Part shown: positions 25,975 to 34,392 of the stretch, one piece after another
Position numbering within the stretch: position 1 is the first letter of the stretch
Layout: every line of letters begins with the position of its first letter
From: Bradyrhizobium sp. AZCC 2176
GTDB lineage: Bacteria; Pseudomonadota; Alphaproteobacteria; Rhizobiales; Xanthobacteraceae
Direction: 5' to 3'
DNA: 64,000 nt
NCBI RefSeq assembly: GCF_036924645.1
Contig: NZ_JAZHRX010000001.1
Span: forward strand, 3,100,001-3,164,000
Notes under the pieces: model-generated
Told to the model about the DNA's origin: nothing
What the model saw: only the letters and a program-made list of their open reading frames with translations
The model's database searches: none
Made by a program: the position numbers and the translations under genes

Positions 25975-26921
25975 CCGCCGCGATCGAGGTTGAGAATCTG
26001 CGGTGTGAATTCCGCGTCCACACCGGGTTGCTGTCGGCGGAAAAGCGCGTGGTCGCGGTCGATGACGTCACCTTCAGCGTGCCGGCCGGCAGCGTGCTCG
26101 GCGTCGTCGGCGAGTCCGGTTGCGGCAAATCCACGCTGGCGCGCATGATCCTCGGGTTGCTCAAGCCGACGGCGGGGACCGTGCTGGTCGACGGCAAGCG
26201 CCTGTTCGACCTCGACCGCAAGGCGCGCGCCCGGCTGATCCAGCCGGTGTTCCAGGATCCGTTCGCCTCGCTCAATCCGCGCCGGCGCATCAAGGACATC
26301 GTGGCGCTGCCGCTGGCCGCCCAGGGCACGTTCTCGCGCGGTGAGATCGAGCGCCGGGTTGGCAGTATTCTCGAGCGCGTCGGCCTGTCGGCCGCGATGG
26401 GCGAGCGCATGCCGGCACAACTCTCCGGCGGGCAGCGCCAGCGCGCGGCGATTGCCCGCGCGCTGGTGCTCGAACCGCGGATCGTGATCTGCGACGAGCC
26501 GACCAGTGCGCTCGACGTCTCGGTGCAGGCGCAGATCCTCAATCTGCTGGCCGATCTGCGCCGCGACCTCGGGCTGACCTACCTCTTCATCAGCCACAAT
26601 CTCGCCGTCGTCGAGCACGTGGCGAGCGAGGTCGCGGTGATGTATCTCGGCCGGATCGTCGAACGCAACGATACCGACGCGTTGTTTCGCAAGCCCCGGC
26701 ATCCCTATACGCAGGCGTTGCTGGAAAGCGTGCTGACGCCGGAGCCGGGCAAGGGTGTGCCGGACATCGGTCTCGGCGACGCCATGCCGGATCCGGCCAA
26801 TATTCCGCCGGGCTGCCGGTTCAACCCGCGCTGCCGTATCGCGGTGGAACGATGCCGCCATGAGGCACCAGCGCGCATGGTCCGGCCGCCCCAGGGAGTG
26901 GTAGAATGTCATCTGGCATAA
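25971..26921 (+). CDS. ABC transporter ATP-binding protein, dipeptide/oligopeptide type (DppF-like)
   Basis: 316 residues from ATG 25971 (MTAAIEVENLRCEFRV), four bases overlapping the previous gene. Walker A GESGCGKST, signature LSGGQRQRAAIARAL and Walker B IVICDEPTSALD are present. The C-terminus includes GCRFNPRCRIAVERC, the family-typical Cys-rich tail. It pairs with the DppD-like ATPase in one transporter. Confidence 0.93.
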   Translation: MTAAIEVENLRCEFRVHTGLLSAEKRVVAVDDVTFSVPAGSVLGVVGESGCGKSTLARMILGLLKPTAGTVLVDGKRLFDLDRKARARLIQPVFQDPFASLNPRRRIKDIVALPLAAQGTFSRGEIERRVGSILERVGLSAAMGERMPAQLSGGQRQRAAIARALVLEPRIVICDEPTSALDVSVQAQILNLLADLRRDLGLTYLFISHNLAVVEHVASEVAVMYLGRIVERNDTDALFRKPRHPYTQALLESVLTPEPGKGVPDIGLGDAMPDPANIPPGCRFNPRCRIAVERCRHEAPARMVRPPQGVVECHLA

Positions 26922-26967
26922 GGCGTGTTTCACGCCACTTCACAAAACACCAATAACGGAGCGCGAT

Positions 26968-28497
26968 ATGCGTATGCAAAACAAACTCGGTGCGGCCATT
27001 CTGGCGGTAGCTCTGCTCGGCGCCGGTGCGGCGCCCGCAACGGCCCAGAAATCCGCCGACACGCTGCGCATCGTGATGCGCGACGCGCTGCCCAACGTCG
27101 ATCCCTACTACAACAATCTGCGCACCGGCGTGGTGATGCACCATCAAGGCTGGGACGCGCTGGTCTACCGCAATCCGGATACGTTCAAGCTCGAGCCGCT
27201 GCTGGCGACCGAGTGGAAGCTGCCGGATCCGACCACCATCGAGTTCACGCTGCGGCCTGGCGTCAAATTCCACGACGGAAGCGCGTTTACCGCCGATGAC
27301 GTCGTCTACACGATCAACCTCGTCGCCGATCCGGCGAGCCGCGTCTCGACGCCGTCGAACTACAACTGGATCGACAAGGCCGAGAAGACCGGCGACCTTT
27401 CGGTGCGCGTCAAGTTGAAGCGGCCGAATCCGGCGGCGCTGGAATATTTCGCGCTGGTGCTGCCGATCTATCCCAAGGCCTATCGCGAGAAGGTCGGTGC
27501 GGAAGGTTACGCCAAGGCGCCGGTCGGCGCCGGTCCCTACAAGATCACCAAGGTAGAGCCCGGCGTTTCCATCGATTTCGAGCGGTTCGAGGAGTACTGG
27601 GCCGGCAGCCCGAAGGGCAAGCCGGCGATCAAGAAGATGAGCGTGCGTTTCGTGCCGGATGCCGGCACCGAGACGACGGAATTGCTCGCCGGCCGCGCCG
27701 ACTGGATCTGGAACATGAATCCGGACCAGCTCGAACCCGTCAACCGGATGCCGCATCTGCAGGCCGTGCGCAAGGAATCGATGCGGATCGGCTTTCTCTC
27801 GCTCGACGCCAGCGGCCGCACCGGCGCCGACAATCCCCTGACCAAGCTCAAGGTGCGTCAGGCGATCTGGCATGCGATCGATCGCAAGGCGATCGCCGAC
27901 AAGCTCGTCACCGGCGGCAGCCGCGTTCCTGCAGCACCGTGTTTCCCGTCGCAGTTCGGCTGCGATGCCGAAGCGGCAGTCGCCTACAGTTACGATCCGG
28001 CAAAAGCGAAGCAGCTTCTCACTGAAGCCGGTTATCCCGATGGCTTCGATGTCGAGCTTGCAAGCTACGTGCTGCCGCAATGGGGCTCGTCGGTTCAGAA
28101 CTACCTGCATGCGGTCGGCATCCGCGCCAAGCTCAACCAGCTCCAGACCGCGGCTCTGATCCAGCGCGCCAAGGCCGGCGAATTGCGGATGTATCTCGGA
28201 AGCTGGGGCAGCTATTCGATCAACGACGTCTCGGCGATCCTGCCCAATTACTTCGACGGCGGCGCCGACGACTATGCGCGCGATCCCGACGTGCAGAAAT
28301 GGCTGCTGCAGGGCGGATCATCCATTAACCCGGAAGTGCGCAAGGAGGCCTATTCGGCGGCGATCAAGAAGATCACCGAGCAGGCCTACTGGGCGCCGCT
28401 GCACACCTATGTGACGACCTACGGCCACTCCAAGCAACTCGACTTCACGCCATACCCGGATGAGCTGCCGCGCTTCTATCTGGCGAAGTGGAAATGA
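26968..28497 (+). CDS. Periplasmic substrate-binding protein of the peptide-type ABC transporter
   Basis: 509 residues. An N-terminal signal peptide (KLGAAILAVALLGAGAAPA, ending ATAQ) precedes the mature SBP family 5 domain: the TLRPGVKFHDGSAFTADDV motif, LKRPNPAALEYF, PVGAGPYKITKVEPG and LKVRQAIWHAIDRKAIAD. It follows the ATPase genes by 46 bases, so the operon order is B-C-D-F-A. Its stop lies inside the 3' end of a convergent regulator gene (22-base overlap). The ligand could be a peptide, opine or another solute; nothing local settles it. Confidence 0.92.
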   Translation: MRMQNKLGAAILAVALLGAGAAPATAQKSADTLRIVMRDALPNVDPYYNNLRTGVVMHHQGWDALVYRNPDTFKLEPLLATEWKLPDPTTIEFTLRPGVKFHDGSAFTADDVVYTINLVADPASRVSTPSNYNWIDKAEKTGDLSVRVKLKRPNPAALEYFALVLPIYPKAYREKVGAEGYAKAPVGAGPYKITKVEPGVSIDFERFEEYWAGSPKGKPAIKKMSVRFVPDAGTETTELLAGRADWIWNMNPDQLEPVNRMPHLQAVRKESMRIGFLSLDASGRTGADNPLTKLKVRQAIWHAIDRKAIADKLVTGGSRVPAAPCFPSQFGCDAEAAVAYSYDPAKAKQLLTEAGYPDGFDVELASYVLPQWGSSVQNYLHAVGIRAKLNQLQTAALIQRAKAGELRMYLGSWGSYSINDVSAILPNYFDGGADDYARDPDVQKWLLQGGSSINPEVRKEAYSAAIKKITEQAYWAPLHTYVTTYGHSKQLDFTPYPDELPRFYLAKWK

Positions 28498-29237
28498 GCC
28501 AGTTGTTGCTCGAGGCCGTTCAATGGTTGTTGGCATGAACGCTGGGCTTCCGCCCGGCGTCCGAGGACGCGGATGTTCTCGATCTTCGCCAGCCCATCGG
28601 CGAGACGGCCGCTGACGTCCGTCGCCATCTGGGCGGCGAGCGGGTCGTTGGCCGAATTCGTCATCGGCATCACGGCGATGGTTGCGGGCCCGCGCGCAAA
28701 GATCACGCCGGAGCGCAACATCGACACGGCGATTGCCGTACTCAGGATGGCAAGCCCCGTCATGGACGCGAATGCGACGCTGCGACGGCTGAAATCGAGC
28801 CGGCGTTTTGCGGGTTCGCTGCTCGCATCAGTGGCCGCCGCCGTATCCGGTTCGGCGGGCACAGGCTGGCCAGTCGGGACTACCGCCGGCGCGGCCGGCA
28901 CGGCGACTTCGGTCACCTCAGCCTGAAACAGATAGCCGCGCCCGGAGATGACCCGGACCACCTGGCGCTTGTCGTCGCCGAGCGCGGTGCGGATTTCGCG
29001 GATGCACTGAAACAGGCTGTCCTCGCTGACATGGACGTTCGGCCAGACGGTTTCCATCAATTGCTGCTTGCTTAAGACGCGGCCGGCATTGCCGGCGAGC
29101 AGCCGCAGTATCTCCAGCGTCTTCGGCCGGAGCCTGATCGTCCCGCCATCAGGCCGGCGCAACTCGGCGCGCTCGGAATCGAGCTCGAAGCCAGAAAAGC
29201 GCAGCACCCGTCCCCTCCCACCGGCAACTGTCCCCAT
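28476..29237 (-). CDS. CadC-like winged-helix membrane regulator, C-terminally truncated
   Basis: 253 residues. Residues 10-105 form an OmpR-type winged helix (RLRPKTLEILRLLAGNAG, LMETVWPNVHVSEDSLFQC, RVISGRGYLFQ). After a Pro/Ala linker there is one membrane helix (RRSVAFASMTGLAILSTAI). Then a TolB/FlgO-like stretch begins (TIAVMPMTNSANDPLAAQM, GRLADGLAKIENIRVLGR). In the family this continues for 100-300 residues; here it changes to unrelated sequence (QRSCQQPLNGLEQQ) and stops inside the 3' end of the convergent binding-protein gene. The likely explanation is a deletion or frameshift near 28560-28580. DNA binding may survive, but the sensor part is incomplete. Confidence 0.75.
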   Translation of the reverse strand: MGTVAGGRGRVLRFSGFELDSERAELRRPDGGTIRLRPKTLEILRLLAGNAGRVLSKQQLMETVWPNVHVSEDSLFQCIREIRTALGDDKRQVVRVISGRGYLFQAEVTEVAVPAAPAVVPTGQPVPAEPDTAAATDASSEPAKRRLDFSRRSVAFASMTGLAILSTAIAVSMLRSGVIFARGPATIAVMPMTNSANDPLAAQMATDVSGRLADGLAKIENIRVLGRRAEAQRSCQQPLNGLEQQLAHFHFAR

Positions 29238-29465
29238 CTAGTCCCCGGATGGCCCGCAAAAATGTGCCCAAACGCACAGGCGCGCCGAATATCAGAAAAA
29301 TTTCAGAATGTCTCAACAGCCGCTTCAGGACGCCGCTGCCCCGCCAATGCCATGTGTGAAGAGCTTCACAATCGGACCAGAATATTCATGCTAAAATTAA
29401 TTTGCCCCGCCCACGACACGGCCTTTGAAGCAGCCGATCAGCCCGCAGAGCAAGGATTGAACAGC

Positions 29466-29639
29466 ATGGACGACGCCCTGAACCTCGCCCGGGTCAAGGC
29501 CGAGCTGTCCTATCTCAATCGCCTGGAGGAACGGCGCGAGACCAATGTGGCGAGCTTGAAGCGCCTGAAGGAAGCCCGCGACGCGCTCCTTGGCAGGGGA
29601 AGTGAAGGCGCGGAGATATCATCCTCACGAAGACTCTAG
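29466..29639 (+). CDS. Small coiled-coil-like protein of unknown function
   Basis: 57 residues from ATG 29466 (MDDALNLARVKAELSYLNRL), with AAGGA 9 bases upstream. The sequence is strongly helical with a heptad-like Leu pattern and many Glu/Arg pairs (RLEERRETNVASLKRLKEA). The frame is open upstream to 29262, including ATG 29388, but that part has a less protein-like composition. It is convergent with the amidase gene and ends four bases from its stop. I do not recognise a family. Confidence 0.45.
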   Translation: MDDALNLARVKAELSYLNRLEERRETNVASLKRLKEARDALLGRGSEGAEISSSRRL

Positions 29640-29643
29640 CCGT

Positions 29644-31119
29644 TCACCCCTTCGTCACGTGCACGCCGGGCCTTTGCCCCGCATTCCACTTGCCGCCGAT
29701 CGCGCGCTCGATCTGCGCCGCCAGTTGCAACAGCAATCCGTCATTGGCCTGCCTGGCAATCGCCTGGATGCCGAGCGGCAGGCCGTGCTCGTGGGTGGCG
29801 AGCGGCAGCGAGATCGCGGGAATGCCGCAGAGATTGGCGAGCGGCGTGAACGCAAAATTGCGCCAGAGATTGCCGAACCAGTCGAGCACGTCAGGATTGT
29901 CGCTGATCGTCAGATACTCCTTGGTGCCGACCTTCGGCGTCGGCAGCGCCGTAATCGGCGTCAGGATGATGTCCCAATCCTCGAAGAACGCGCCGAAAGC
30001 GCGCGAGGTCGTGTTGAACACCGCCTGCATCCGTGCCCGTTCGGCATAGCTCGTGTGCCGGCCATGCTCCCAGATCCGGATGTTGATCGGTTCGATCAGA
30101 TCGGCGGGCGGCTGCTCCAGCCCGCGCGCCGCCAGCATGTTGCCGATGACGACGGCAAAATTGCTGATGTAGCAGGTGGTCTGCGCCGCAAACGCTTCGC
30201 GATAGTCCAACTCCGGCAAGGCGTAGTCGACGTGATGGCCGAGGCTTTCGAGGAAGCGTCCGACCTTCTGCAGCTCGGCGGCGATATGCGGCGTGGCGCG
30301 GTACTCGCCCCACTGGTACGACAGCGCGATTTTCAGCCGCGCCGGATCGCGCGCGATCATCCGTGTATAGGGCTCGGGCGGACTCCAGAATGGCATGAAT
30401 TCGCCTGGCGCCGGTCCCCGGCAGGCATCGACGAAAGCCGCGGTGTCGCGCACCGTGCGCGACTGGCAGCCTTGAATCGACACCAGCCCGCTGAGGTCGG
30501 ACAAAAGCGGCGACAGCGAGAACACGCCGCGCGAGACCTTCAGTCCGATATTGCCGTTGACGCCGGCAGGAATGCGGATCGAGCCGCCGCCGTCGGTTGC
30601 ATGCGCGATCGGCACCGCGCCGGCCGCAACCATCGCGGCGCTGCCGGCGGACGAACCGCAGGTGGTGTAATCGATATTCCAGGGATTGCGCGTGACATAG
30701 ACGGCGGGATTGTCCGCCGAGCTGCAGACCCCGAATTCGGGAGTGGTGGTGCGCCCGATCGGATTGAGCCCGGCCGCGCGCATCTTCCTGGTCATGAACG
30801 TGTCGGCGGTGGCGCGATTGCCGCGCATGTAGAGCGAGCCCATTTCCTGCAAGCGGCCCTTCATTGTCGGGCCGAGGTCTTTCATCAGGAATGGAAGTCC
30901 GGCAAACGGTCCATCGAGATTGGTGCCGTCGGTGCCGGGGTCGGCGACCGCATCCTCGAAGATTTCGACGACGCCGGAAAGCGCGGGATCGACCTTGGCG
31001 ATGCCGGCGGCCGCCTGCGCGGCCAGCTCCGCGGCCGTCAGTTCGCCCTTCGCGACGCGCGCAGCCAGCGCAACGCCGTCGTGGTCAGCCCACTCGTCCC
31101 AGCCCATAGGCAAGTTCAT
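29644..31119 (-). CDS. Amidase (amidase-signature family)
   Basis: 491 residues with the Ser-cisSer-Lys triad of the family: Lys80 in LPFLMKDLG, cis-Ser156 in TCGSSAGSAAMVAAG and nucleophile Ser180 in ATDGGGSIRIPAGV. The C-terminal HEHGLPLGIQAIARQANDG segment is usual in the family. It hydrolyses carboxamides; substrates range from aryl amides to 6-aminohexanoate dimers and glutamine in tRNA. No gatB/gatC neighbours exist, so it is not the GatA subunit. Stand-alone gene. Confidence 0.92.
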   Translation of the reverse strand: MNLPMGWDEWADHDGVALAARVAKGELTAAELAAQAAAGIAKVDPALSGVVEIFEDAVADPGTDGTNLDGPFAGLPFLMKDLGPTMKGRLQEMGSLYMRGNRATADTFMTRKMRAAGLNPIGRTTTPEFGVCSSADNPAVYVTRNPWNIDYTTCGSSAGSAAMVAAGAVPIAHATDGGGSIRIPAGVNGNIGLKVSRGVFSLSPLLSDLSGLVSIQGCQSRTVRDTAAFVDACRGPAPGEFMPFWSPPEPYTRMIARDPARLKIALSYQWGEYRATPHIAAELQKVGRFLESLGHHVDYALPELDYREAFAAQTTCYISNFAVVIGNMLAARGLEQPPADLIEPINIRIWEHGRHTSYAERARMQAVFNTTSRAFGAFFEDWDIILTPITALPTPKVGTKEYLTISDNPDVLDWFGNLWRNFAFTPLANLCGIPAISLPLATHEHGLPLGIQAIARQANDGLLLQLAAQIERAIGGKWNAGQRPGVHVTKG

Positions 31120-31224
31120 GCAATCCGTCCCCTCGGAAAATAGCTCGGACCTTAGAACATGATCGGGGAAGGGGTGGAACTTTTTTTCACCAGTCCGCAG
31201 ACCGGTTCATCGCGGCCTCCGTGT

Positions 31225-31503
31225 TCAGGAACGGAAATCGATACTGCGCACGATGATGCCGGGGGGAGAGCCTTCGAACTCCCGCGCCTGGAATTTGCGG
31301 TATGCGCAGGCCTCGATCCGGTCCCGCAACCGCGCGAACTGTTCCTCGCGCTGGTTTTCCGGCGTCCGCGGCACGTGTTCCAATTCATCCATCGCCGAAG
31401 CGCTGACGGCGCAGGGCACTTCCCTCGCGCCATCCATCATGGAGAACAACAGGACCATCCGGTCGTCGTCATAGCCTCGGATGTTGCCGCGCGCGAACGT
31501 CAT
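31225..31503 (-). CDS. DUF1488 family protein
   Basis: 92 residues, beginning MTFARGNIRGYDDDRMVLLF. The central SMMDGAREVPCAVSASAMDE and the RDRIEACAYRKF helix fit DUF1488, a small family abundant in Bradyrhizobium and Burkholderia with unknown function. It is the last of several small minus-strand genes from 32378 down. A weak GAGG-type site lies before the start. Confidence 0.75.
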   Translation of the reverse strand: MTFARGNIRGYDDDRMVLLFSMMDGAREVPCAVSASAMDELEHVPRTPENQREEQFARLRDRIEACAYRKFQAREFEGSPPGIIVRSIDFRS

Positions 31504-31552
31504 CAGACTTCCTCCCGAACGGAACGATCTTCCTGTCGATTTCTTTCTCCGG

Positions 31553-31735
31553 CTAGCCCTTCTTTTTCGTTACCGGCGGCGGATTGATTTCTGCGATCCT
31601 GCGCAGGCAGTCCGCTTCGGAAGAATGCGGGCCCGAGACGAAGGTTCCGCTGACCTTGGTCGAATACCAGCCGGACTCCACCCCGAGACGAAGCGATTCT
31701 TCCGTCATGACGTGACGTGGCGAGAGATTTTGCAT
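31553..31735 (-). CDS. Small hypothetical protein
   Basis: 60 residues: MQNLSPRHVMTEESLRLGV followed by ESGWYSTKVSGTF and ending PPPVTKKKG. The composition is protein-like and not that of a shadow frame. There is no strong ribosome binding site. It lies in a row of small genes on the same strand. I do not recognise a named family. Confidence 0.5.
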   Translation of the reverse strand: MQNLSPRHVMTEESLRLGVESGWYSTKVSGTFVSGPHSSEADCLRRIAEINPPPVTKKKG

Positions 31736-31816
31736 CGTGTGCTTTCGGTTTGCGCCGTTCGATTCTGGTCGGGACGGCTGGATGGAGGAAGCTGTTGCGG
31801 CTGAACATTGATTTGT

Positions 31817-32116
31817 TCAGGTCCCTTCCCCGGAGAGCCGGGCGAGGTCCGTAAGCACCGCGGCCACGAGGTCGCGGTGATGCGTGTCGGTCGGCGCGAG
31901 ACCGGCCGAATACAGATTGAGCACGTAACGCGCCTTGGCCACCGCCTCGGGCCACGTCGTGGCCGGCACGGCGAGGATCTCGATTTCGACAACGCCCTGC
32001 TTGTCACGCAGCAGTTTTGCGTTGGCCTCGACGTCGGCAATCACGCGACGGATATCGGTGGCCTTCTGCGCCGCCATGCCGCGATGCTTGTCGAGCTCGA
32101 TCGGGGTCTCAGTCAC
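31817..32116 (-). CDS. Hypothetical protein, coupled to the gene upstream
   Basis: 99 residues if started at the GTG at 32116 (read MTETPIELDKHRGMAAQKA), which overlaps the end of the preceding gene by eight bases (GTGACTGA). The sequence contains IRRVIADVEANAKLLRDKQG and ILAVPATTWPEAVAKARYVLN, mainly helical with one beta segment. The frame is open 14 codons further upstream. I do not recognise the family; coupling suggests a shared role with the 89-residue protein. Confidence 0.6.
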   Translation of the reverse strand: MTETPIELDKHRGMAAQKATDIRRVIADVEANAKLLRDKQGVVEIEILAVPATTWPEAVAKARYVLNLYSAGLAPTDTHHRDLVAAVLTDLARLSGEGT

Positions 32117-32378
32117 GCCGCGCGCTCGCGTCGATGCATTGCGCGTCGGACAGATCAACCGAACTGATCGAGATCATTTCCATCGCGGAGCGTTGCGGCG
32201 GCGCGCCGGGCACCATGATCATGGTGGCGACCCGCCGAAAGCACGGGAACGAAAGGCCTTCGATCATCTCCTCGTCGGTGATGATTTCGTAAGCTCCCGG
32301 TGCAAGCTGCCGGTCGATTCCCTTGATGCGGAACGGATGCCTGAAATGAACCGTTTCCCGTCGTGTGCGCGTGGTCAT
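32109..32378 (-). CDS. Conserved hypothetical protein
   Basis: 89 residues: HFRHPFRIKGIDRQLAPG then YEIITDEEMIEGLSFPCFRR and VATMIMVPG. I recall similar small proteins of unknown function in Bradyrhizobium. Its ATG overlaps the stop of the frame at 32375-32650 (ATGA), and its stop lies inside the start region of the next gene, so three frames are tightly packed. No catalytic motif is visible. Confidence 0.7.
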   Translation of the reverse strand: MTTRTRRETVHFRHPFRIKGIDRQLAPGAYEIITDEEMIEGLSFPCFRRVATMIMVPGAPPQRSAMEMISISSVDLSDAQCIDASARRD

Positions 32379-32650
32379 GCCGGCAGCCCGGTGGATCTGC
32401 GTACGAAGTCATGATGCTTTTCGGACATCATCGCAGCGTGCGCGCTTTTGTGGCAATTAGCTATCGTTTTCTCCGCTACCGGCTGCATTTGGTCGAATAA
32501 GGCGGCCAGCGTCTTGTATTCGCTGGTTTCGTAGCCACTTCGAGCAGTCAGCAGAGGGAGAAGGCCTTTCGAATGAAGATTCGCGTCGGATTCGAAATGC
32601 TCTACGATTTCCCGCAGCCGACGCCGATGATCATGGTGCTGGGCACCCAC
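32375..32650 (-). CDS. Possible small gene overlapping the divergent transglutaminase start
   Basis: An open frame of 91 codons from a GTG at 32650. The first 26 codons are antisense to the transglutaminase gene and Arg/His-rich. The rest (GLLPLLTARSGYETSEYKTL, ALFDQMQPVAEKTIANCHKS, AHAAMMSEKHHDFVRR) looks protein-like, and the stop overlaps the next ATG as ATGA. No ATG gives a sensible start except 32488 (37 residues). It may be a real gene with an unusual start or the decayed remnant of one. Confidence 0.35.
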   Translation of the reverse strand: MGAQHHDHRRRLREIVEHFESDANLHSKGLLPLLTARSGYETSEYKTLAALFDQMQPVAEKTIANCHKSAHAAMMSEKHHDFVRRSTGLPA

Positions 32651-33379
32651 TTCACCCGTGCGTCCGACGTCATCGTGCCGGATTTCCTCACCACCGACCC
32701 GGCGGTCGAAATCACGCCGTATCGCGACATGTTCGGCAATTGGTGCAGCCGCATGGTGGCGCCTGCCGGCCGCGTACGTCTTGCCGCCGATGGCGTCGTT
32801 CGCGACAGCGGCCAGCCCGATCCAGTGTTTGCCTCAGCGATTCAGCATGCGGTCGAGGATCTGCCCGCGGATACTCTGGTCTATCTGCTCGGCAGCCGCT
32901 ATTGCGAGACCGAGCGGCTTTCGGAAATAGCCTGGCAATTGTTCGAGAAAACGCCGCCGGGCTGGGCGCGGGTCCAGGCGATCTGCGATTTCGTGCATCG
33001 CCACATCGCCTTCGGATACGAGCACGCCCGCGCCAGCAAGACGGCGTGGGAGGCTTACCAGGAGGGCAAGGGCGTCTGCCGCGACTATGCCCATCTCGCC
33101 GTCGCGTTCTGCCGCTGCATGAACATTCCCGCGCGCTATTGCACCGGCTATCTCAGCGATATCGGCACGCCGAAACCTTGGGCCGCAGGCGATTTCGCCG
33201 GCTGGTTCGAAGCCTATATCGGCGGGCACTGGCGCACCTTCGATCCGCGCAACAACGTGCCGAGGATCGGTCGCATCCTGATTGCGCAGGGCCGCGACGC
33301 CGCCGACGTGCCGATCACCCAGACCTTCGGACCCAACACGTTGGTCAGCTTCAAGGTCTGGACCGACGAGGTTGCGTGA
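32573..33379 (+). CDS. Transglutaminase-like domain protein
   Basis: 268 residues with an AGAGGGAGAAGG site upstream. The N-terminal beta-rich half is followed by the transglutaminase core: Cys169 in GKGVCRDYAHLAVAFC, and FDPRNN provides the Asp. At the place where the catalytic His normally precedes a Trp (HAWFE), this protein reads DFAGWFEAYIGGHW, so the His is not in its usual position. The C-terminal RIGRILIAQGRDAADV and TQTFGPNTLVSFKVW agree with the bacterial subgroup often found near small proteins of unknown function. Cytoplasmic by lack of a signal peptide; activity uncertain. Confidence 0.85.
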   Translation: MKIRVGFEMLYDFPQPTPMIMVLGTHFTRASDVIVPDFLTTDPAVEITPYRDMFGNWCSRMVAPAGRVRLAADGVVRDSGQPDPVFASAIQHAVEDLPADTLVYLLGSRYCETERLSEIAWQLFEKTPPGWARVQAICDFVHRHIAFGYEHARASKTAWEAYQEGKGVCRDYAHLAVAFCRCMNIPARYCTGYLSDIGTPKPWAAGDFAGWFEAYIGGHWRTFDPRNNVPRIGRILIAQGRDAADVPITQTFGPNTLVSFKVWTDEVA

Positions 33380-33443
33380 CGACGGATGATTCCGCGTCAA
33401 ACTCTTCGTTTCCGCCCTGATGACGACGCGATAGCCCGGCTTG

Positions 33444-33671
33444 CTAGCTCAGCAAGGTGCGGACCTTCATGGCGGAATCATAGATCTCGATCTGAAGATA
33501 CGGATAAGCCGACTTCAGCTTTCGGCCGGCGGCTTCAGCCGCGTCGGCGGTGTCAAACTCCGACTTGAAATGGCCGTCGACAACCGTCGCGAACCCTTCG
33601 GTAGGTGGCCTGTCGGCTCGTGTTGCTTTCTTCGGCTCTGGTTCGTCAATTGAGAGGAGAGGCTTTTTCAT
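33444..33671 (-). CDS. Small conserved hypothetical protein
   Basis: 75 residues from ATG 33671 with GGAAGGA seven bases upstream. The N-terminus is Lys/Pro-rich (MKKPLLSIDEPEPKKATR). A compact domain follows (FATVVDGHFKSEFDTADAAE, AAGRKLKSAYPYLQIEIYD). The domain resembles small alpha/beta proteins found in Bradyrhizobium, with no known function. Confidence 0.7.
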   Translation of the reverse strand: MKKPLLSIDEPEPKKATRADRPPTEGFATVVDGHFKSEFDTADAAEAAGRKLKSAYPYLQIEIYDSAMKVRTLLS

Positions 33672-34082
33672 CGTTATTCCTTCCGCGTCACCGCGACTAT
33701 CTTTTTGATCTGGTTCAGAGGCCGGTCTGAATTGACCGCGTGATATGATGAAGATGGAAGGTGCTGCTTCCGATCTTGCCGGAGACCAGCTCACTGGACA
33801 TCGTCAGATCCGGACGTCCATCACCTGCGGCCCATTGCGGTCAAGGATGGGTGATGAGTGCAGCAGACGCTCTTTGCGTCCCGATGTCGAGGGAAATCCC
33901 GAAGCGGCCTGGTGTGAGGTATCGCTATCCAGGACAAGTTGGCGATCTTCCTGTGCCGCTTTTTGCGCTCGCTATCCCCGGGACGTAAGCCTAGTTTGGT
34001 CTTCACCGCGTTTCCTGCGGCGTCTATCGGTGACTGAGGGTATGCAATTCCGACCTAACCATCAAAACCCAGGGAGATCGAC
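33672..34082. other. Gap without a supported gene
   Basis: About 410 bases between a leftward small gene and a rightward small gene, so it should contain two promoters. Open frames here overlap and look like chance frames. No hairpin, RNA or operator is recognised. Confidence 0.4.
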
Positions 34083-34217
34083 ATGGCCAAGGGCGAGCAA
34101 AGAAGCAATCGGGAGACCAAGAAACCCAAGAAAGAGAAGATCAAGGTGATTGCCGCAGCGCCGAGCCAGAAGGGTGCGGGCTGGCAGCCGACGTTGGGTT
34201 CTGGCAAAAAGAAGTAG
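34083..34217 (+). CDS. Small Lys-rich basic protein (44 residues)
   Basis: A short frame with GGGAG seven bases before the ATG. The product starts MAKGEQRSNRETKKPKKEKI and ends GWQPTLGSGKKK. It is very basic and probably disordered. The same type of short protein is familiar from Bradyrhizobium genomes; a nucleic-acid-binding role is possible but not shown. Confidence 0.7.
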   Translation: MAKGEQRSNRETKKPKKEKIKVIAAAPSQKGAGWQPTLGSGKKK

Positions 34218-34392
34218 TGACGGATGCCCCTTGGTCGGGGCTGACCCTCATTTCCGAACCCTCCGCCGCAAACTCAGCCTGTCGGGGGCGTGCTGGCCAG
34301 TTGCCGTCCCAGCTCATCGGCAAAGGAACCCATCCTCTCGGCTGGTCGGACCTTGGTTTGCGGCGCGGGCCAATCGACTATGCCTGCCAGCA

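Noticed and set aside
29644..31119. GatA subunit of glutamyl-tRNA amidotransferase
   Set aside because: No gatB or gatC neighbours, and the sequence outside the signature is that of a general amidase.
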